This document shows positions 1-6,212 of a DNA stretch of 6,213 nt, piece by piece. This DNA is from Flavobacteriaceae bacterium UBA3078 (GTDB taxonomy: Bacteria > Bacteroidota > Bacteroidia > Flavobacteriales > Flavobacteriaceae), in NCBI GenBank assembly GCA_002366675.1, contig DFBO01000203.1:1-6213 (forward strand), given 5' to 3'. The position numbers were made by a program, and so were the translations under genes. The notes beneath the pieces were generated by a model, which saw only the letters and a program-made list of their open reading frames with translations, was not told the DNA's origin and did not search any database. The number at the start of each line of letters is the position of its first letter. Position 1 is the stretch's first letter.

Positions 1-1
1 A

Positions 2-202
2 CCTTATAAAGTTTTTGAAGGTAACAAACCAAGCACCACTATTTTAATAGAAAAATTAACACCTAAAACGTTAGGAAGCCTCATTGCTTTTTACGAACAT
101 AAAATATTTGTTCAAGGTATTATTTGGAATATTTTTAGTTTTGACCAATTTGGAGTTGAATTGGGAAAAGAATTAGCCCAAAAACTATATAAAAAAAATT
201 AA
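2..202 (+). CDS. pgi: glucose-6-phosphate isomerase, C-terminal end (5' part outside window)
   Basis: Cytosolic enzyme of glycolysis and gluconeogenesis that interconverts glucose 6-phosphate and fructose 6-phosphate. Only the last 66 residues lie in the window, beginning PYKVFEGNKP and ending in KLYKKN before a TAA stop. The second phosphoglucose isomerase signature is complete at 116-169 (GIIWNIFSFDQFGVELGK), including the FDQxGVE core and the final lysine, which is the conserved active-site lysine of the family. The preceding TPKTLGSLIAFYEHKIF matches the E. coli protein closely. The chain stops soon after the signature, so it lacks the roughly 30-residue tail of the E. coli enzyme. A perfect A/T palindrome (193-208) covers the stop codon, but it has no GC stem and is a doubtful terminator. 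Identity is nearly certain. Nothing in the sequence ties this gene to the downstream receptor operon, which has its own 212 bp upstream region. Confidence 0.97.
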   Translation, partial: PYKVFEGNKPSTTILIEKLTPKTLGSLIAFYEHKIFVQGIIWNIFSFDQFGVELGKELAQKLYKKN

Positions 203-206
203 TTTT

Positions 207-342
207 TTAACAAGCAAACAAGCAACCATAATATTAAAACAACATCTGTTAATAAACTGTTAACATCTAATAGGGTGTTAATCAGTTTTAACATTGATTT
301 TTATTATTTTTAATAGTCTTAAATATTTGTTAATATTTAACA
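207..342. promoter_or_regulatory. cluster of eight TGTTAA/TTAACA hexamers upstream of the receptor operon
   Basis: Seen directly: TGTTAA at 247-252, 258-263, 276-281 and 328-333, and its complement TTAACA at 207-212, 260-265, 288-293 and 337-342. They form three dyads: the overlapping palindrome TGTTAACA (258-265), TGTTAA-6 nt-TTAACA (276-293) and TTGTTAA-TAT-TTAACAA (327-343). AACATCT also occurs twice (241-247, 262-268), each time followed by a GTTAAT. A rough estimate at about 80% A+T gives well under one such hexamer expected in this length. The position between pgi and the receptor start suggests operator sites for a dimeric regulator. The regulator is not identifiable here. AT-rich chance structure or a bent upstream element remains possible. 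Confidence 0.45.
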
Positions 343-370
343 ATTAGTTAATAAGGATAAATCAATAAAA

Positions 371-390
371 AGGTGCATTTTTGCACAAAC
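371..390 (+). promoter_or_regulatory. possible -7 promoter element with overlapping hairpin, receptor operon
   Basis: CATTTTTG at 376-383 agrees with the Bacteroidota -7 consensus TAnnTTTG at all specified positions but the first, and the following GCAC fits the extension often seen in Flavobacteriia. Overlapping it is a perfect short inverted repeat, GTGCA-TTTT-TGCAC (373-386). Transcription would start around 388-395, leaving a leader of about 20-27 nt. I do not see a good TTTG-type -33 element at the usual distance, so the promoter call is tentative. The hairpin could instead be an operator or a leader structure. Confidence 0.35.
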
Positions 391-414
391 ATTTAATTCA
401 AATATTAATACACA

Positions 415-2961
415 ATGAGAAATTTTAAAAATTGGCTAGTGGTAGTAATGTTGATTTCAACATCTGTCATTTTTGCACAAACCAAACTTACTGGTAAAAT
501 TGTTGACGAAACAAATCAACCATTACCTGGTGCTGCTGTTGTTCTTCAAGGAACACAATCAGGAGCATCCTCAGATTTTGATGGAAATTTTACATTTGAA
601 ACTACAAGTACTAACGGTACTATTTTAGTTTCTTTTGTTGGATACCAAACAAAATCTTTATCATTTAATGGAAATAAAGATTTTGGAACTATTGCTTTAG
701 CTCCATCTGCAGAATCTTTAGATGAGATTATTATTACTGCAACATCTTTTGCGATTGATAGAAAAACTCCTGTAGCTGTTTCAACAGTTAAAGCTGAAAT
801 GATTGAGATGAAATTAGGAACACAAGAATTTCCTGAAATTTTAAAATCAACTCCTGGAGTTTATGCAACCAAATCTGGTGGTGGATATGGAGATTCAAGG
901 ATTAATTTACGTGGATTTAGTTCAGAAAATGTTGCCGTTATGATTAATGGTATCCCTGTAAATGATATGGAAAACGGAGCTGTATATTGGTCAAACTGGG
1001 CTGGATTATCTGATGTAACTTCAGCAATGCAAGTTCAAAGAGGGCTTGGAGCTTCTAAAGTAGCCGTACCTTCTATTGGTGGTACAATTAACATTATTTC
1101 TAAATCTACTGATGCTGAAAAAGGTGGAAATGTTAAAATGGGAGTTGGAAATGATGGTTATTCAAAATATAGTATGACTTTGTCTACAGGTTTAATGGAT
1201 AATGGATTAGCAATTACTGCTTCTGCTGCTAAAATATCTGGAGATGGATATGTTAATGGAACACAATTTAGCGGTGCTAATTACTTTCTAAACATAGCAA
1301 AGCAATTTAATGAAAGCCATAAACTTTCTTTTACTGTTATAGGAGCTATTCAAACACATGGTCAAAGATATAATACAAGAACTATTGCTCAAAATAGAGC
1401 TACTGAACAAGGTGGTAAAAGATTTAACCCAGATTGGGGATATAGAAATGGACAAATTGAAAATATATCATATAATTTCTATCACAAACCACAAATGTCT
1501 TTAACCCATGATTGGACAATCTCTGACAAAACTTATATAACCTCAAATATTTATGCTTCTTTTGGTAATGGTGGTGGAAGAAGAACTGATGGTTCTGGTA
1601 AATTTACGAATAATGATTATAGGTTAGGTGGTGCAGACCAGCCAATTGATTTTGATAGAATAGTTCAAGAAAACAAAGATAATGGAGCTTTAGGTTCTAC
1701 AGATGTTTTTGCTTCTAGTAGAAACTCTCATGAATGGTATGGTTTGTTATCAACTTTAAAAACAGATTTATCAGAAAATTTAATCTTATCTGCTGGTATA
1801 GATACTAGATATTATTTAGGGAAACACTGGTATGAAATTGCAGATTTATTAGGAGGAGAATACTATCTTAACCCTAAATCAAATGACAACAACTATAATG
1901 AAGCACTAAAGGTAGGTGATAAATTTAATAGAGATTATACTGGAGATGTTTTAAAATTAGGAGCTTTTTCTCAATTAGAATATACTGTTAATGAGTTGAA
2001 TGTATTTTTATCTACAGCTATATCAAATACACAATACAGTAAATCTAGTTTCTTAGATGATTCAAAAAACCCGAATGGAAGAGATTCAGAAAAAGCTAAT
2101 TTCTTAGGGTATAGTGCTAAAACTGGAGCTAACTACAATTTAGATGATGAGAATAATATTTTTGCTAACGTTGGATATTTTTCAAAAGCACCATTTTTAA
2201 ATGGAAATGTTTTTGTTAATAAAGAATCTGTAGATATAAATGAAAATGCTAAAAATGAAAAAGTATTTAGTGCAGAATTAGGCTACGGATATAGAAGTGA
2301 AAATTTCTCTGCAAATGTAAATATTTATAGAACTTCTTGGTTAGATAAATCCATCTCACCACCAATTCAAAACCCTGACAACGTAGGAGAGTATTTAGAT
2401 GTAAGTATTACTGGTTTAGATGCAATACATCAAGGTGTTGAATTTGACTTCAGATACAATGCTTCTGATAATTTAACTATCACAGGTATGCTTTCTTTAG
2501 GTGACTGGACATGGAACAGTGATGTAAGTGGTGATGTTTATCGCGATTCAGGTGAGCTTCTTAGAACAATCACAGTTGACGCTAAAGGATTGAAAGTTAA
2601 TGATGCCGCTCAAACTACTTATGCTTTAGGGTTAAACTACAAAGCCTTAGAAAAAAGCTCTATCTTTTTAGATTATAATTATGCAGGTGATTTATATGCT
2701 AAATTTGATTTTAGTCTAGGAACAACGGATAGATTAGATACTTGGGAATTACCTTCATATCACTTAGTTGATTTAGGTTTTAACCACGGATTTGATATTG
2801 GAGGATTAGATGCTACATTATCAGGTAAAATGAATAACATTTTTGACGTTGAATATATCTCTGATGCATTTGACGATGGAGATCAACACCTAGCTTCAGG
2901 TGCAAAGGTATATTATGGAGCTGGAAGAACATTTAGCTTAGGGTTAAAAATTAATTTTTAA
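415..2961 (+). CDS. TonB-dependent outer-membrane receptor with carboxypeptidase-regulatory-like domain
   Basis: Outer-membrane beta-barrel that imports a substrate using energy from the inner-membrane TonB-ExbBD complex. Residues 1-21 are a Sec signal peptide (basic start, hydrophobic core, likely cleavage after FA-21). Residues 24-95 match the CarboxypepD_reg-like beta-sandwich found before the plug in many Bacteroidota receptors (LTGKIVDETNQPLPGA, later FDGNFTF and SFVGYQ). LDEIIITAT at 102-110 resembles the TonB-box-like LDEVVVTA segment. Residues about 115-230 are the plug, with INLRGF, MINGIPVNDMENG and VQRGLG...IGGTINI. The rest is an aromatic-rich barrel ending in LGLKINF, with the terminal Phe typical of barrel assembly signals. 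At 848 aa, and without a recognisable SusC/RagA signature, it is a general TBDT rather than a SusC. The A-rich leader has no Shine-Dalgarno, as usual for the phylum; the start is set by the signal peptide. The lipoprotein gene follows 9 bp downstream. The substrate is unknown. Confidence 0.95.
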   Translation: MRNFKNWLVVVMLISTSVIFAQTKLTGKIVDETNQPLPGAAVVLQGTQSGASSDFDGNFTFETTSTNGTILVSFVGYQTKSLSFNGNKDFGTIALAPSAESLDEIIITATSFAIDRKTPVAVSTVKAEMIEMKLGTQEFPEILKSTPGVYATKSGGGYGDSRINLRGFSSENVAVMINGIPVNDMENGAVYWSNWAGLSDVTSAMQVQRGLGASKVAVPSIGGTINIISKSTDAEKGGNVKMGVGNDGYSKYSMTLSTGLMDNGLAITASAAKISGDGYVNGTQFSGANYFLNIAKQFNESHKLSFTVIGAIQTHGQRYNTRTIAQNRATEQGGKRFNPDWGYRNGQIENISYNFYHKPQMSLTHDWTISDKTYITSNIYASFGNGGGRRTDGSGKFTNNDYRLGGADQPIDFDRIVQENKDNGALGSTDVFASSRNSHEWYGLLSTLKTDLSENLILSAGIDTRYYLGKHWYEIADLLGGEYYLNPKSNDNNYNEALKVGDKFNRDYTGDVLKLGAFSQLEYTVNELNVFLSTAISNTQYSKSSFLDDSKNPNGRDSEKANFLGYSAKTGANYNLDDENNIFANVGYFSKAPFLNGNVFVNKESVDINENAKNEKVFSAELGYGYRSENFSANVNIYRTSWLDKSISPPIQNPDNVGEYLDVSITGLDAIHQGVEFDFRYNASDNLTITGMLSLGDWTWNSDVSGDVYRDSGELLRTITVDAKGLKVNDAAQTTYALGLNYKALEKSSIFLDYNYAGDLYAKFDFSLGTTDRLDTWELPSYHLVDLGFNHGFDIGGLDATLSGKMNNIFDVEYISDAFDDGDQHLASGAKVYYGAGRTFSLGLKINF

Positions 2962-2970
2962 AAATATAAA

Positions 2971-4611
2971 ATGATGAAAAAAATAATTTTATTATTAACA
3001 ATTTTTTCAATGGTTTTCACTTCTTGTGAACCATTAGAAGATATCAATGCAAAAATTGATGCACAAGACAATCCAATTGTTGGTGATACAGAATATACGC
3101 TTACTGATGACGATTATGCAAATTTGGACGAAGATAATGAGGGTTATCATTTATACAAAGGAAGATTTGACAATGAAGATGACGTAAAGGAATTAATCCC
3201 TAATTTTTTAAGTGAAATGTTCCCAGTATGGGGTAAAAAATCTTCAGTTTTAGTCGGTTATCAATTAAATATTGGATACGCTCCTGGTGTAAGTGATTAT
3301 TCTTATGCTGATAAATATGAATTAAATAACAGTGACTATGCTAACGCTGGTGTTGATGCCGCTACATATAGTGTTTTTACAGCAGCATCTCCAGCAGATT
3401 TAAATTTGCCTAGTATTTTAGAAAACAATATTGATGCTCCTTCAAATGGAGATAATATATTGGCAAAATACAAGTATGCTGAAGAACCTTCTGATCCTTC
3501 TATAATTTATACAATGATTAACGAAGATTATCAACTAATAGTTGAGCGAGTTAAAAATAATTCTGACCCTGCTATTAACAGCTTAGTAAGTAGCTATGGG
3601 ACTAATGAGTATTATACTGGTGCTAGTTCGTACTATGGTAATTTTGATACAAGACTATATAAACGTGAAGGACAGACTGATTATGATTTACTTACATCTG
3701 AAGAGGAACAAACTGCATTTGTTGATGCTAGAGTTCAAGAAGGTGTTGTATGGTTTTTAAAAGATAAATTCCCAAATGCAGTCCCTGAAATAAACGGACA
3801 AACAGTATACTACGTTATAACTTACCTTACCTATAATGGAACAAATAGTGAACCTACAGTAATATATAAATGTACAGCAGGAGGGTCTGATCCAGAATTT
3901 GAATTGGTAGATGGGCCTGGAGAAGATGTTGTTTACCAAGCATCTACAATAACTGAAAATAGAGGAGACTTTTATTCTTATACTGGTAGTAAATGGGAAA
4001 AAGTTTCAGGTGTATATTTCGTAGGTTCAGGTGATTTTGATTCAATGGGGGAAGCTTATGGCCAACCAGGAAGATATAACAACTTTGGAAGTTCAATTCC
4101 TCCAGGAGATTATTTACCAGCTTTCTTAAGTATCAAATATCCATATGCTTTAGAAGGGGAACAAATGATAATTATTTATGATTATTATTCAAGTTCAAGT
4201 GGTGCTCAAATCCGCGGTGATTTATACACAAAAGCTGCTGGTGTATGGACAGGTTTCCAATCAACAATTAGTACAACATTACAATTTGGTCATGATGGTA
4301 CTACTTGGATTCCTGATAATACAATTAAATACACTTTAGTAAGAAATGAAGATTATGAATATATGGCATCTCAATTAACCGGTGCTGAATATTCAGGGTT
4401 AATCGGTAACTTAGCTGGTTACGGTGATTTTGATTATAATTGGAGCCCTGCTCAAATTCACTATGCTTTGAGTCTTTTCCTAGATCATCATGACCCGAAT
4501 GCTGCAGAAGGCCAAAAGTATAGTTTAACTTATGTTATCTATGATAATGGTGAGAATGACTATACTACAAGTTTCATAAAACAAAATGGTGCTTGGGTTG
4601 TAAATGACTAA
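2971..4611 (+). CDS. repeat-containing lipoprotein partnered with the TonB-dependent receptor
   Basis: I do not recognise a named family. The N-terminus is a lipoprotein signal: MMKK, a hydrophobic core, then FTSC with Cys19 as the likely lipidated residue. After it comes EPLEDINAKID; acidic residues just after the Cys resemble the lipoprotein export signals described in Capnocytophaga and Flavobacterium, so surface exposure is plausible. The mature part is acidic, Tyr/Asp/Asn-rich, and appears to be about five diverged copies of one module, near residues 42-98, 116-168, 180-290, 348-425 and 453-545. Each has an opening Y-x-L...DY or DF, and the best copies continue with a Gly/Asp/Phe turn, a hydrophobic helix-like FL...(Y/F)PxA stretch and GQ-x-Y-x-(L/I)-x-Y strands. 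Compare FLKDKFPNA, FLSIKYPYA and FLDHHDPNA. The 9 bp gap from the receptor and the terminator after it indicate a two-gene operon. The likely role is substrate capture or lid for the receptor, by inference. ATG at 2974 is an equally possible start. Confidence 0.88.
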   Translation: MMKKIILLLTIFSMVFTSCEPLEDINAKIDAQDNPIVGDTEYTLTDDDYANLDEDNEGYHLYKGRFDNEDDVKELIPNFLSEMFPVWGKKSSVLVGYQLNIGYAPGVSDYSYADKYELNNSDYANAGVDAATYSVFTAASPADLNLPSILENNIDAPSNGDNILAKYKYAEEPSDPSIIYTMINEDYQLIVERVKNNSDPAINSLVSSYGTNEYYTGASSYYGNFDTRLYKREGQTDYDLLTSEEEQTAFVDARVQEGVVWFLKDKFPNAVPEINGQTVYYVITYLTYNGTNSEPTVIYKCTAGGSDPEFELVDGPGEDVVYQASTITENRGDFYSYTGSKWEKVSGVYFVGSGDFDSMGEAYGQPGRYNNFGSSIPPGDYLPAFLSIKYPYALEGEQMIIIYDYYSSSSGAQIRGDLYTKAAGVWTGFQSTISTTLQFGHDGTTWIPDNTIKYTLVRNEDYEYMASQLTGAEYSGLIGNLAGYGDFDYNWSPAQIHYALSLFLDHHDPNAAEGQKYSLTYVIYDNGENDYTTSFIKQNGAWVVND

Positions 4612-4636
4612 AATTTAACAACTTCTTATATATCAA

Positions 4637-4668
4637 AAAAGGCTGTCTGAAAAGGCAGTCTTTTTTTT
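4637..4668 (+). terminator. intrinsic terminator of the receptor-lipoprotein operon
   Basis: The 5' arm AAAAGGCTGTC (4637-4647) pairs with the 3' arm GGCAGTCTTTT (4654-4664) across a TGAAAA loop, giving an 11 bp stem with two G-U pairs. It is followed by an eight-base T run (4661-4668). It lies 25 bp after the lipoprotein stop and is in the right orientation to end the operon. The A run on the 5' side would also give some terminator character to transcripts arriving from the minus strand. Confidence 0.88.
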
Positions 4669-4695
4669 GTTTATTATTCTCAGGTTTATAATAAT

Positions 4696-4733
4696 TGATT
4701 ACCTATTTGATGAGTGATTACCTATTTGATGAG
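4696..4733. repeat. exact 19 bp tandem duplication
   Basis: TGATTACCTATTTGATGAG occurs twice in perfect head-to-tail copies (4696-4714 and 4715-4733), directly abutting the REP-like palindrome that follows. Perfect identity points to a recent duplication, for example by slippage. Neither copy carries an obvious coding or terminator signal. Confidence 0.95.
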
Positions 4734-4757
4734 ATGCTGAAACAAGTTCAGCATGAC
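4731..4757 (-). repeat. REP-like palindromic repeat, intact copy (minus orientation)
   Basis: ATGCTGAA (4734-4741) and TTCAGCAT (4747-4754) form a perfect 8 bp inverted repeat around ACAAG. Read on the minus strand it is GTCATGCTGAACTTGTTTCA followed by GCATCTC. From memory, this kind of sequence is dispersed between genes in many Flavobacteriia genomes. Two decayed relatives in the opposite orientation lie nearby (4782-4805 and 4969-4995). The stem is seen directly; membership of a genome-wide family is from memory and unverified here. Confidence 0.7.
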
Positions 4758-4781
4758 GAACTAGAATAGGTTAAAATATTC

Positions 4782-4805
4782 GTCAAACTAAACTTGCTTT
4801 AGGTT
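4782..4805 (+). repeat. degenerate REP-like copy
   Basis: It begins GTCAAACTAAACTTGCTTTA and ends GGTT, agreeing with the copy at 4969-4992 at 20 of 24 positions. It shares the GTCA, AACTTG and TTNAG blocks with the intact minus-oriented element at 4731-4757. The palindrome is mostly lost. Confidence 0.6.
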
Positions 4806-4813
4806 ATGAATAA

Positions 4814-4837
4814 GTCTTCGACAGGTTCAAGGCTAAC
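4814..4837 (+). repeat. decayed CTTCGACAGG-type intergenic repeat
   Basis: GTCTTCGACAGGTTCAAGGC resembles the CTTCGACAAGCTCAG type of short dispersed repeat seen between genes in Bacteroidota and other bacteria. The assignment rests on remembered similarity over about 20 bases, and only one copy lies in the window. Confidence 0.4.
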
Positions 4838-4871
4838 AAAATTTAAAGGGTTATTATATTTATTGTAGTTT

Positions 4872-4897
4872 GTCATACCTGAGCAGGCAGGTATCCA
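4872..4897 (+). repeat. GTCATNCCTG...CAGGNAT-type palindromic repeat
   Basis: ATACCTG (4875-4881) and CAGGTAT (4888-4894) are a perfect 7 bp inverted repeat with an AGCAGG spacer. An alternative hairpin, CCTG-AG-CAGG (4878-4887), is nested within it. The flanks GTC on the left and CC on the right fit a common Bacteroidota dispersed element of the form GTCATTCCTGCGAAGGCAGG. No T run follows, so it is not a good terminator. Family membership is from memory. Confidence 0.55.
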
Positions 4898-4968
4898 AAC
4901 ATTGTAATCATAGATTCCTCTTAAAATAGATTTCTGTCAAAAAAGCTGTATAAAAAGTGGAACTCTAT

Positions 4969-4995
4969 GTCAAACAGAACTTGTTTCAGGTTCTC
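4969..4995 (+). repeat. degenerate REP-like copy
   Basis: GTCAAACAGAACTTGTTTCA followed by GGTTCTC. Compared with the minus-strand reading of the intact element at 4731-4757 it differs at 6 of 27 positions; five of the six fall in the stem arms, while the AACTTGTTTCAG core is unchanged. Only part of the stem can still pair. Confidence 0.65.
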
Positions 4996-5012
4996 GTAAC
5001 CTATTTTAATAT

Positions 5013-5040
5013 AAAAAAAAATAACGACTGACTGTCAATC
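5013..5040 (-). terminator. weak possible terminator for the acyltransferase gene
   Basis: On the minus strand a short hairpin, GATTG-ACAGT-CAGTC (5040-5026, one G-U pair), is followed within a few bases by a T run (the A run at 5013-5021). It lies about 115 bp downstream of the acyltransferase stop codon. The 5 bp stem is short for a strong intrinsic terminator, so transcription may end elsewhere, for example at the A/T-flanked stem at 4637-4668. Confidence 0.35.
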
Positions 5041-5153
5041 ACTTACGTCATTACAAGAGAGGTAAGACTTTTGAAATCTATTTATTAATCGTCAAATTGT
5101 CACCTTTTACTTGAAAAAGCAAAACCTCTATATTTGTAACTTACACACACACT
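5041..5153. other. non-coding spacer, possible decayed repeat
   Basis: I see no gene or strong signal here. CTTAC and GTAAG form a small inverted repeat (5042-5046 and 5063-5067). The stretch from ACGTCATTAC to TTATTAATCGTCAAATTG recalls the dispersed CGTCATTGCGAGGAACGAAG type of Bacteroidota repeat in decayed form, but this is too weak to assert. A short (AC)5 run at 5143-5152 lies just before the acyltransferase stop codon. Confidence 0.3.
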
Positions 5154-6212
5154 TTAAGGTATAGTCTCTTCATTAACTTCATCTTCATTTTTCTCTTTTT
5201 CTACCCTGCTTTCTAATTCTGCTTGAAATTCTTCCATAACGGGTTTAACCGTGCTTTCAGGAATATCAGCTACTCTTATATACATTAAACCATCAACAGC
5301 ATTATTAAATTTAGGGTCCACATTAAATGCAACTAAACGTGCGTTTTGTTTTACGTATTTTTTAATTAAAACTGGGATTCGCAATGCTCCCGGTTCAATT
5401 TCATCAATAACTCTATCAAATTTATTTAAGTCAGCTTGTGCTTCATCAAAAACAAAATCTTTGTCAGCATCATTTAACTTTACTTTATATTCTTTTTTAG
5501 GATGAATATATTGTGCAATATATGGGTCGTAATAATGAGACTTCATAAACTCAATCATTAACGATTTAGAAAAGTTTGAAAACTGATTACTTATGCTTAC
5601 ACCACCTATTAAATATTTATACTTTGGATAACGCAATGTGATATGAACAATACCTTTCCAAAGTAAAAAAAGTGGCATTGGTTTTTGCTGATATTCTTTA
5701 ATAATAAAAGCACGCCCCATTTCAATGGAATTTTCCATCATTGAGTGTAATTCAGGCTCAAATTTAAATAGTGACTGAACATAAAAACCTTCAATACCAT
5801 ATTTTTTATAAATGCTTTTTCCTAATCCCATTCTATATGCTCCTACCAAACATTTAGCCTCATCATCCCACAAAAATAAATGATGATAATAACCATCAAA
5901 TTTATCTAAATCAATTGACTCATTGGTTCCTTCTCCAACTTCTCTAAACGTAATTTCACGTAATCGTCCAATTTCAAACATAACGTTTGGAATTTTTTTA
6001 CTAGGCGCAAAAAACACTTCATAATTTTTACTTTTAAGCAAGCGGCCGTCACTATCTCTAAGTGCATCAACTTCAAGAATCATTTTGTCAATATTTTTTT
6101 GACCAACAATTTCTTTTGGTAGTTTTTGAATTTTTAAAGATGATGTGCTTAGTGTTTTTGATTCTTTTTCAAAAGGATTTGCTAACATATAGGTTTTTTT
6201 ACGAATGAAATC
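5154..6212 (-). CDS. GNAT/hemolysin-type acyltransferase, C-terminal part (5' end outside window)
   Basis: The visible 352 residues carry an Acetyltransf_5 (OlsB-like, hemolysin) domain. Counting from the Met at 6188-6186, the segment LREITFREVGEGTNE to VGAYRM spans 76-120, the family's EMGRAF motif is at 156-161, LFLLWKGI at 173-180, and a C-terminal region ends in a highly charged tail. In ornithine- and glycine-lipid synthesis such domains N-acylate an amino acid with a 3-hydroxy-fatty acyl group. The ATG at 6188 is probably not the start: upstream the frame reads DFIRKKTY without a stop to the window edge, and no ribosome site is visible. From memory, Flavobacteriia proteins of about 600 aa continue through RKKTYMLANPF from an N-terminal PlsC-type O-acyltransferase domain, the OlsF arrangement. 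I infer this is the N-acyltransferase half of such a bifunctional enzyme. It faces the receptor operon. The amino-acid acceptor is unknown. Confidence 0.85.
   Translation of the reverse strand, partial: DFIRKKTYMLANPFEKESKTLSTSSLKIQKLPKEIVGQKNIDKMILEVDALRDSDGRLLKSKNYEVFFAPSKKIPNVMFEIGRLREITFREVGEGTNESIDLDKFDGYYHHLFLWDDEAKCLVGAYRMGLGKSIYKKYGIEGFYVQSLFKFEPELHSMMENSIEMGRAFIIKEYQQKPMPLFLLWKGIVHITLRYPKYKYLIGGVSISNQFSNFSKSLMIEFMKSHYYDPYIAQYIHPKKEYKVKLNDADKDFVFDEAQADLNKFDRVIDEIEPGALRIPVLIKKYVKQNARLVAFNVDPKFNNAVDGLMYIRVADIPESTVKPVMEEFQAELESRVEKEKNEDEVNEETIP

Noticed and set aside
193..208. Perfect palindrome AAAAAATTAATTTTTT over the pgi stop codon as a terminator
   Set aside because: The stem would be made only of A-T pairs, with too little stability for a convincing intrinsic terminator. 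Such strings are common in AT-rich DNA.
322..329. AATATTTG as an alternative -7 promoter element
   Set aside because: It lacks the leading T of TAnnTTTG, and the nearest upstream TTG (294-296) is about 25 bp away, longer than usual. It also overlaps the inverted repeat at 327-343, which better explains the bases.
3757..3939. 60-codon open frame on the minus strand
   Set aside because: It lies wholly inside the lipoprotein gene, has a Cys/Tyr/Phe-rich unnatural composition, no leader signals and no recognisable motif. It is a shadow of the plus-strand coding sequence.
415..4611. A SusCD-type polysaccharide utilisation locus
   Set aside because: The receptor is shorter than typical SusC proteins and lacks their recognisable signature. 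The lipoprotein shows no SusD-like TPR features, and no glycoside hydrolase, sensor or sulfatase gene is present.
4734..4754. Hairpin ATGCTGAA/TTCAGCAT as a second terminator
   Set aside because: No T run follows on the plus strand and no suitable one on the minus strand. The sequence fits a dispersed REP-like repeat better.
4612..5153. A small protein gene or RNA gene in the long spacer
   Set aside because: All frames are broken by frequent stops, and the conserved-looking strings are explained by short dispersed repeats. No tRNA-like cloverleaf or riboswitch-like structure was seen by eye.
5251..5505. 84-codon open frame on the plus strand
   Set aside because: It is antisense to the conserved acyltransferase reading frame and shows no motif or start signal of its own, so it is best explained as a shadow frame.
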